Assembly: GCA_016206725.1 (NCBI GenBank) | Contig: JACQRA010000066.1 | Location: 1 to 9,627, forward strand | Direction of reading: 5' to 3' | Source of the DNA: Candidatus Omnitrophota bacterium | GTDB taxonomy: Bacteria > Omnitrophota > Gorgyraeia > Aquiviventales > Aquiviventaceae | DNA: 9,627 bases | In this document: positions 4,948 through 9,627 of the stretch, piece by piece | How the letters are laid out: the number at the start of each line of letters is the position of its first letter | How positions within the stretch are numbered: position 1 is the stretch's first letter | Position numbers and translations under genes: made by a program | The notes under the pieces: generated by a model | Told to the model about the DNA's origin: nothing | The model's database searches: none | The model's input: only the letters and a program-made list of their open reading frames with translations

Positions 4948-5751
4948 TCAGGTGTTGGCGTCGAGGTCGAGGGAGGCGCAGCGGATCAGCAACTGGGTAT
5001 AGGGGCTGGCGGGTCGGCTGAGGAGAGTCTCGGTGGGGGCGACCTCCACGAACTGCCCTTGCCGCATGACGGCGACCCGCGTGCAGAGCGAGGCGATGGC
5101 GCGCAGATCATGCGAGATGAACAGCAAGGCGAGCCGGCGCTGCTCGGAGAGCGCGCGCAACAGTTCAAGAATCTGCGCGCCGACTGAGACATCGAGCGAG
5201 GCAATCGGCTCATCGCAGATGATGGCCGAAGGCGTGGTCGCAAGGGCGCGGGCGATCCCCACGCGTTGACGCTCGCCACCACTGAGCTCTCGCGGGAAAC
5301 GATGGCGATAGACCGCGGGGAGTTGCACTGAAGCCAGTAGCTCTTCAACCCGGGCACGGCAGGCAGCACCCCGCGCCAGGCCGTGAATACGCAAAGGCTC
5401 GCTCAGCGTTTGCTCGACGGTCATGCGGGGATTCAGGCTGTTCATCGGGTCCTGGAAGATAAACTGCACGCTGCGTCGTGCTCGCCGCCAGGCTTCCCCG
5501 CGCAACGCGCTCCAGCACGTGCCATGAATCATCACGCGACCCTCGCTCGGCGCAAGGAGCCCGCCGAACATTTTGGCCAGGGTCGTCTTTCCACACCCCG
5601 ACTCGCCCACAAGACCCAATCGTTCCCCCTGCTCTAATCGGCAGGTGACGCCGTCCACCGCCCGCACCACACCCACCGAGCGACGAAGCCACCCGCTCAA
5701 TTGGTGGTAGACCCGCTTGACGTTCTGAGCTTCAAGGATGAGGTCAGCCAT
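4948..5751 (-). CDS. oppF: Peptide/nickel ABC importer ATPase, OppF/DppF type
   Basis: This is the second nucleotide-binding subunit of the importer, hydrolysing ATP at the cytoplasmic face of the OppB/OppC channel. The product is 267 aa. Seen: Walker A GESGCGKTT (49-57), Q-loop Gln100 in FIFQDPMNSLNP, signature LSGGERQ (156-162), Walker B AIICDEP (176-182) with Glu181, and the switch His214 in LLFISHDL. FQDPMNSLNPR and LSGGERQRVGIARAL are typical of the OppF/DppF branch. The C-terminus stops soon after SPYTQLLI, shorter than the roughly 320-330 aa enteric OppF. I chose the ATG at 5751, which overlaps the oppD stop by 8 nt and starts MADLILEAQNV; the frame is open upstream to 5850 only as a shadow. 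The ligand could be peptide, nickel or another small molecule. Confidence 0.93.
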   Translation of the reverse strand: MADLILEAQNVKRVYHQLSGWLRRSVGVVRAVDGVTCRLEQGERLGLVGESGCGKTTLAKMFGGLLAPSEGRVMIHGTCWSALRGEAWRRARRSVQFIFQDPMNSLNPRMTVEQTLSEPLRIHGLARGAACRARVEELLASVQLPAVYRHRFPRELSGGERQRVGIARALATTPSAIICDEPIASLDVSVGAQILELLRALSEQRRLALLFISHDLRAIASLCTRVAVMRQGQFVEVAPTETLLSRPASPYTQLLIRCASLDLDANT

Positions 5752-6544
5752 GACCGCCCTGCAGACTGATCGCACAGCGGTAGCGAAGGAGTTGTTGCGT
5801 AGAGGGATGCGCCGGATGACGAAGGATCTGCTCCACCGTCCCACATTCAACCAACCGGCCCTCCGACATGACCCCTACCCGGTGCGCCATGCGTTCCACC
5901 ACCGTTAAGTCATGGCAGATGAGGAGGACCGAGAGGTTCAACCGGCGCTGGAGATCACGCACGAGTCGAAGAATCTGAACCTGAATGGTGACATCGAGCG
6001 CGGTGGTGGGCTCATCCGCCACCAAGAGCGAGGGCGATGCCGCCAGCGCCATCGCCAACATCACGCGTTGCTGCATGCCGCCTGACAACTGATGAGGGTA
6101 GGCCTCTAATTGACGTTGCGGCATCGCCAGGCCGACATCACGCAGCCACTCCACGGCTCGTCGCCGTGCTTCATCCCCTCGGAATTCGGTGTGCAACTCA
6201 ATCGCCTCACACAGTTGCGCGCCGATGGTCAAGACGGGATTCAACGAGGTGGAGGGGTCTTGAAAGACATAGGCGATCTTGCCGCCTCGAATGGCTCGCA
6301 AGTCGTCCTCCGAACTTTCCAAGAGACTTTGCTGTCCAAGACGCACGCATCCTGAAACGCTGGCGGATGCCGGCAATAATTTCGTCAGGGCTAACGCCAC
6401 ACTGCTCTTGCCTGAGCCGGACTCCCCCACCAGCGCAAACACCTCCCCCGCCTCGACGGCAAAGCTCACATCCTCCACCGCCCGCACGACCTCGCCGCGA
6501 TGATGATACATCACGTTGAGATGTTCCACCGTCAGCAGCGCCAT
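5744..6544 (-). CDS. oppD: Peptide/nickel ABC importer ATPase, OppD/DppD type
   Basis: This is the first nucleotide-binding subunit, pairing with OppF. The product is 266 aa. Seen: Walker A GESGSGKSS (40-48), Q-loop Gln95 in YVFQDPSTSLNP, signature LSGGMQQ (153-159), Walker B LLVADEP (173-179) with Glu178, and switch His211 in LLICHDL. LSGGMQQRVMLAMAL is characteristic of the OppD/DppD branch. It is about 60 residues shorter than enteric OppD and ends right after HPSTQQLLRYRC, so it lacks most of the usual oligopeptide-transporter C-terminal extension. The ATG at 6542-6544 overlaps the oppC end by 13 nt, with a GAGAGA-type ribosome site just upstream. All catalytic motifs are intact, so it is expected to be active. 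Confidence 0.93.
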   Translation of the reverse strand: MALLTVEHLNVMYHHRGEVVRAVEDVSFAVEAGEVFALVGESGSGKSSVALALTKLLPASASVSGCVRLGQQSLLESSEDDLRAIRGGKIAYVFQDPSTSLNPVLTIGAQLCEAIELHTEFRGDEARRRAVEWLRDVGLAMPQRQLEAYPHQLSGGMQQRVMLAMALAASPSLLVADEPTTALDVTIQVQILRLVRDLQRRLNLSVLLICHDLTVVERMAHRVGVMSEGRLVECGTVEQILRHPAHPSTQQLLRYRCAISLQGGHG

Positions 6545-7386
6545 CGTTCTCTCAACCCTTCTCCCAGCAAGTTAAATGCCAGCACCGTCACCAAGATGCA
6601 CACGCCCGGTGTCAGCGTCAGCCACCACGCCACTCCCAACGCCACGCGCCCTTCATTCAGAATGTTGCCCCAGCTTGGTGTCGGGGGCTGCACCCCAAGC
6701 CCCAAGTAGCTCAGCACCGACTCGGTGAGAATCGCCCCGCCCACACCCAGTGTCGCGGCCACCAGCACCGGTGTGACGACGTTGGGCAAGACATGGCGGA
6801 GCATGATGCGCGCGGTTGAGGCGCCGATCGTTCGGGCGGCCAACACAAACTCCCGCTCTTTTACCGTCAACACCTCGGCCCGCACCAGCCGGGCGACCCC
6901 CATCCAACTCGTCAGGCCGATCACGACCATGATGTTGTAGATACTCGGCGAGAGCATCGCGATGACCGCTAAGAGGAGGAAAATCGACGGAAACGCCAGC
7001 ATGGTATCCACGAAACGCATCACGACGCTGTCCACCCGCCCTCCCAGATAGCCGGCGATGAGACCGACCATCGTCCCAATGAGCACCGCGACCCCCACGG
7101 CAATCAATCCGATCACCAGTGAAATTCGCGCCCCGTAGACGAGCCGACTGAGGACATCGCGGCCCAAGAGATCGGTGCCAAGCCAGTATTGAGCTGACGG
7201 GGGCAGCAGCGCGTCCGGGAGATTGACGGCCAACGGATCGTACGGCGAAATCCACGGGGCGAAGACGGCGATAAGCGCCAATCCCACCAAGATGAATCCA
7301 CCAATTGCCGTATTTCGTATGACGTATTTCGTATTTCGCGAAATACGATTCACGAGATACGAGATACGGCTTACAGGTTCTGTCAT
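6532..7386 (-). CDS. oppC: Peptide/nickel ABC importer permease, OppC/DppC type
   Basis: This is one of the two membrane channel subunits. The product is 284 aa with about six hydrophobic segments: one near residue 30 (GGFILVGLALIAVFAPWI), then the YDP...GTDLLGRDVLSRLVYGARISL block, and the permease coupling loop (EAA region) ...REFVLAARTIGASTARIMLRHVLPNV that contacts the ATPases. The final NLLGEGLRERW matches the OppC/DppC ending. Residues 6-27 are encoded by a 64-bp imperfect palindrome, so the cytoplasmic N-terminal tail is a repeat-derived peptide (ISYLVNRIS, NTKYVIRNT). The ATG at 7386 overlaps the oppB stop as ATGA, with GGGAAAG upstream; no later in-frame start precedes the first membrane segment. 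Confidence 0.93.
   Translation of the reverse strand: MTEPVSRISYLVNRISRNTKYVIRNTAIGGFILVGLALIAVFAPWISPYDPLAVNLPDALLPPSAQYWLGTDLLGRDVLSRLVYGARISLVIGLIAVGVAVLIGTMVGLIAGYLGGRVDSVVMRFVDTMLAFPSIFLLLAVIAMLSPSIYNIMVVIGLTSWMGVARLVRAEVLTVKEREFVLAARTIGASTARIMLRHVLPNVVTPVLVAATLGVGGAILTESVLSYLGLGVQPPTPSWGNILNEGRVALGVAWWLTLTPGVCILVTVLAFNLLGEGLRERWRC
7307..7370. repeat. 64-bp imperfect palindrome inside oppC 5' end
   Basis: The element is symmetric about 7338/7339. Its core (7329-7348) is a perfect 20-bp palindrome, TCGTATTTCGCGAAATACGA. The outer arms 7307-7320 and 7357-7370 match in 13 of 14 positions, and 26 of 32 pairs match overall. The arms are built from a 7-base unit GTATTTC repeated with variation. 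It lies in frame in oppC, encoding residues 6-27. It looks like a mobile palindromic repeat (REP/MITE-like) rather than ordinary gene sequence. Confidence 0.85.
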
Positions 7387-8363
7387 TGATCTTTCCCGAC
7401 ACGAATGCGCGGATCGGCGTACGCATACGCGAGATCAGCCAGTAGATTGCCAAGCAGCGTGAGCCCCGCCCCGATGGTCACCAGGGCCATCACGACGTTC
7501 TGGTCGCGCGCCATCACCGCATCGTAGAACAGACGCCCCATCCCGGGAATCGCGAAGACCGTCTCCATCACAACGCCGCCCGCGATCAGATCCGGAAGCG
7601 ACAGTCCCAGGATGGTGATGATGGGAAGCAACGCGTTGCGCAAGCCGTGCCGGAATAACACGGCCGACTCCGGCAACCCCTTGGCCCTGGCCGTGCGAAT
7701 GTAGTCTTGCCGCAGCACCTCCACCATCCCTGAACGGACATAGCGAGACAGCCCGGCCAATCCCACAAACGTCATGATCCCCACCGGCAGTACCAGATGA
7801 TGCGCGACATCGAACGTTCGACCAACCCACGACATCGCCTCAGCATCCAGCGCATGGAGGCCGGAGACCGGCAGCCACCCGAGCTGAACCCCGAAGATGG
7901 CGATTCCCAGCAGTCCCAGCCAAAACGCCGGGGTCGAGTAGCCGACGAAGACGACGAGGGTGGTCAGCCGGTCGAACCACCCGCCGGGTCGAACCGCCGC
8001 CATGACACCGAGGGGAATGGCCAGTCCCAAGATCAACAGGAGCGCGCAGACGTTGATCGTCACGGTGATGGGCAGACGTTCCAACATCATGTCCGCGACA
8101 GGGCGACCGTAGCGGAATGACCGGTCAAAGTTCAGGGTCACGATCCGACGCAGCCAGTTGAGGTATTGCGCGTGGAGCGGCTGGTTGAGGCCGAGGAGCT
8201 GCTCCATGCGCTCGCGCGCCTCAACCGAGGCTTTGGGGTTGAAGTCGAGCATGACGTCCGTGGGCCTGCCGGGGGCGAGCTTCATCACGCCAAACGAGAT
8301 GATCGTGATGCCGATCAGCACCGGGATCATGCTCAGAAGTCGTCGGATGAGATAGGCTGCCAT
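7383..8363 (-). CDS. oppB: Peptide/nickel ABC importer permease, OppB/DppB type
   Basis: This is the other channel subunit. The product is 326 aa from the ATG at 8363 (a GTG sits directly before it). The N-terminal YLIRRLLSMIPVLIGITIISF segment and LAPG are the OppB/DppB hallmark, followed by a periplasmic region (MEQLLGLNQPLHAQYLNWL, FDRSFRYGRPV), several membrane segments, and the coupling loop DYIRTARAKGLPESAVLFRHGLRNALLPIITILG. The C-terminus ends DLAYAYADPRIR, the standard family ending. No Shine-Dalgarno is visible: the bases before the start are the foot of a large hairpin and a short T-run. It is the second gene of the operon, 91 nt after the binding protein, and overlaps oppC by 4 nt. 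Confidence 0.94.
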   Translation of the reverse strand: MAAYLIRRLLSMIPVLIGITIISFGVMKLAPGRPTDVMLDFNPKASVEARERMEQLLGLNQPLHAQYLNWLRRIVTLNFDRSFRYGRPVADMMLERLPITVTINVCALLLILGLAIPLGVMAAVRPGGWFDRLTTLVVFVGYSTPAFWLGLLGIAIFGVQLGWLPVSGLHALDAEAMSWVGRTFDVAHHLVLPVGIMTFVGLAGLSRYVRSGMVEVLRQDYIRTARAKGLPESAVLFRHGLRNALLPIITILGLSLPDLIAGGVVMETVFAIPGMGRLFYDAVMARDQNVVMALVTIGAGLTLLGNLLADLAYAYADPRIRVGKDQ

Positions 8364-8367
8364 CACT

Positions 8368-8433
8368 GTAAAAACGGGGACACAAACAAATTTACTTCGA
8401 AAGACGATAAATTTGTTTGTGTCCCCAATTTAC
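8368..8433. repeat. Palindromic element with 19-bp perfect arms between binding protein and oppB
   Basis: GGGGACACAAACAAATTTA (8376-8394) and its exact reverse complement (8408-8426) flank a 13-base loop. After a small gap the pairing resumes with GTAAA (8368-8372) and TTTAC (8429-8433). GGGGACAC...GTGTCCCC ends are, from memory, typical of dispersed palindromes moved by REP-associated tyrosine transposases; no such transposase is in this window. On the mRNA strand the stem ends 12 bases before the oppB ATG and is followed by GTTTTT. Confidence 0.9.
8370..8426 (-). terminator. Terminator-like hairpin before oppB
   Basis: Read in the direction of the operon, the 19-bp stem ends in CCCC and is followed by GTTTTTA (8375-8369). 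A long stem plus a five-T tract has the form of an intrinsic terminator. It could stop most transcripts after the binding protein gene, or protect that mRNA's 3' end, giving more binding protein than permease. The T-run is short, so partial termination is more likely than complete. Confidence 0.4.
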
Positions 8434-8438
8434 CCGTC

Positions 8439-8455
8439 AAATGAGGACTTCATTT
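8439..8455. repeat. Small inverted repeat at the end of the binding-protein gene
   Basis: AAATGA (8439-8444) and TCATTT (8450-8455) flank five bases. It touches the stop codon of the binding-protein gene (8457-8455). It is short and AT-rich, and may be an incidental addition to the larger palindrome next to it. Confidence 0.3.
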
Positions 8456-9627
8456 CATTGCGCCATTCGTTTGTAGCGCTGCTCGGGAAGCGGGACGTAC
8501 CACTCGATCAGGTTGTCCATGATGCCGATGGGGGTCGCACGCACGTTGCGGAAACGCTGATGCACAATGGGCAGCGCATCCGGGACGTAGAGAAAGGTGT
8601 AGGGTTGATCCTCCGCCAACAGCCGATGCACCTGGTGGTAGATCTGCTGCCGAGCGGCTTGATCGAACGTCCGGCGCCCCTCGATGAGCAATCGGTCAAC
8701 CTCCTCATTCGCGTAGCCGACAAAGTTGTACTCGCCAGGGCCGGTTTTGGAAGAGTGGAAGAGATCGTAGAGGTCAGGATCGCGCGAGAGATTCCACCCC
8801 AGCAAGATCACCTCGAAGCGTCGCTTGTCAATGAACTCATGAACAAACGTGCTCCATTCGACGATCCGAATGGAGGCGTCAATGCCTAACAACCTAAGTT
8901 GCCGCTGCACCAACTCAGCCACCTGACGTCTCACCTCGTTGCCCTGATTGGTCATGATCATGAAGCGAAACGGACTGCCCTGCTGATCCAGCCAGCCGTC
9001 GCCGTCTCGATCCATCCAGCCGGCCTCAGCCAACAGGCGTTTGGCCGCTTCCCGATCAGGCGGCGGGGGCTGGATCGCCGGATCGTAGGCCCATGACTCT
9101 TGGGGATAGGGGCCGGTCGCGACACGGCCCAGTCCGAAGAGCACGCCGTCGATAATCGCCTGTTTGTCAATTGCCAGATTCAACGCTCGTCGGACCCTGA
9201 CATCCGCAAACCGCGCATCCTGAAGATTGTATCCCAGGTACGTGAAGCCAAAGGAGGGATAGCGAAATTTTCGGTAGGAGCGTTGAATGCGCGGCGTGTC
9301 GGTCTGGCGACGGTACTGCAGCGGGGTCAGTCCTGAGAGATCCACCTGACCGGCCTGCAGCTCCAGAAACAACGTCGCCTGGTCCGGGATGATGCGGTAG
9401 AGATAGCGATCCAGATGCGGCCGGTGCTCGAAATAATCAGGATTGGCGACCAGCTCGATCAACTCCCCTGTCTTCCACCGCGTGAACCGATAGGGACCGC
9501 AGCCGATGGGCTGTTGAAGCAACAACGTGGTGTTGAGGTCTTCACCCTCAAGCAGATGTTTGGGGATGATGCCCATCATCCAGCTCTCCAGCGCAGGGGC
9601 GAATGGCTCACGATAGCGTACCCGCAC
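8455..9627 (-). CDS. oppA: Peptide/nickel-type ABC importer substrate-binding protein, N-terminus beyond window
   Basis: The visible 390 residues are the C-terminal two-thirds or more of a family 5 solute-binding protein (SBP_bac_5). It should be an exported or lipid-anchored periplasmic protein that captures peptides or a similar ligand for the OppBCDF channel. The signal peptide would lie outside the window. Family features include IGCGPYRFTRWKTGELIELVANPDYF, a LDRYLYRIIPDQATLFLELQAGQVDL block, FGFTYLGYNLQDARFADVRVRRALNLAIDKQAIIDGVL, then EAAKRLLAEAGW followed by DRDGDGWLD, a loop common in this family. It ends at TGA 8457-8455. The first codon in the window (GTG, 9627) is internal, not a start. 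It is the first visible gene of the importer operon; the ligand cannot be told from sequence. Confidence 0.93.
   Translation of the reverse strand: MRVRYREPFAPALESWMMGIIPKHLLEGEDLNTTLLLQQPIGCGPYRFTRWKTGELIELVANPDYFEHRPHLDRYLYRIIPDQATLFLELQAGQVDLSGLTPLQYRRQTDTPRIQRSYRKFRYPSFGFTYLGYNLQDARFADVRVRRALNLAIDKQAIIDGVLFGLGRVATGPYPQESWAYDPAIQPPPPDREAAKRLLAEAGWMDRDGDGWLDQQGSPFRFMIMTNQGNEVRRQVAELVQRQLRLLGIDASIRIVEWSTFVHEFIDKRRFEVILLGWNLSRDPDLYDLFHSSKTGPGEYNFVGYANEEVDRLLIEGRRTFDQAARQQIYHQVHRLLAEDQPYTFLYVPDALPIVHQRFRNVRATPIGIMDNLIEWYVPLPEQRYKRMAQ

Larger units (their letters stand above)
4601..4979. repeat. 14-bp direct repeats flanking the phd-like gene
   Basis: GTCGAGGGAGGCGC occurs at 4601-4614 and again at 4966-4979, inside the last codons of oppF. 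A smaller shared word TCAGGTG lies on the same side of each copy (4575-4581 and 4948-4954), offset by 26 and 18 bases. The repeats bracket the phd-like gene and its promoter. This could mark a duplicated oppF 3' end or an insertion footprint. In GC-rich DNA a 14-base match is not by itself significant. Confidence 0.35.

Noticed and set aside
4948..5850. A 300-aa version of OppF starting at 5850
   Set aside because: The extra residues overlap the conserved OppD C-terminus and have no family match; the start at 5751 gives the standard N-terminus.
7307..7370. CRISPR or tandem-repeat array
   Set aside because: The GTATTTC units are inverted about one centre with no spacers, so this is a single palindrome rather than an array.
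8990..9030. Calcium-binding EF-hand in the binding protein (DRDGDGWLD)
   Set aside because: This loop is common in family 5 binding proteins and is a single partial motif, so it does not define a separate domain or unusual function.

Overview
The window looks like a GC-rich bacterial chromosome segment. I cannot assign a taxon. The glycogen-type GlgC, the thiamine gene thiG and the abundance of small palindromic elements would suit a Gram-negative lineage such as Nitrospirota or a neighbouring uncultivated group, but that is a low-confidence inference.

Region 1 (1-2602, minus strand) is a tight run marC-glgC-thiG. It encodes a MarC-family membrane protein, ADP-glucose pyrophosphorylase and thiazole synthase (C-terminus off the window). 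Both junctions are TGATG stop/start overlaps, so three functionally unrelated proteins appear translationally coupled. A strong sigma70-like promoter lies directly in front of marC and leaves a leader of only a few bases. The last 36 codons of marC are an unusual tail containing a perfect 10-bp-stem hairpin.

Region 2 (2603-4883) is a small accessory patch, visibly less GC-rich in its middle. On the plus strand, a PBECR-like nuclease-fold protein and a DUF2283-like protein overlap by 4 nt, as in toxin-antitoxin pairs. On the minus strand is a two-gene operon of small proteins that both look like winged-helix DNA binders and that I cannot name. It has a clean promoter with a palindrome between its -35 and -10 boxes. 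Next to it is a solitary Phd/YefM-type antitoxin with no adjacent toxin. Bases 4474-4643 and 2603-2746 are the longest gene-free stretches; both are described below.

Region 3 (4948-9627, minus strand) is a complete peptide/nickel-type ABC importer operon apart from the 5' end of its first gene: substrate-binding protein, permeases B and C, ATPases D and F. All junctions from B to F overlap (4, 13 and 8 nt). The binding protein delivers an oligopeptide-like ligand to the OppB/OppC channel, and OppD/OppF power import. The exception is the binding protein-oppB gap, which holds a large palindrome with 19-bp perfect arms directly upstream of oppB. A second, 64-bp palindrome is built in frame into the 5' end of oppC.

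The most interesting signal is that three palindromic elements sit at gene edges: the marC tail, the oppC head and the gap before oppB. Two of them are translated as extra peptide, like palindromic elements embedded in genes. The unnamed winged-helix pair and the PBECR/DUF2283 pair are the best candidates for little-described protein systems.
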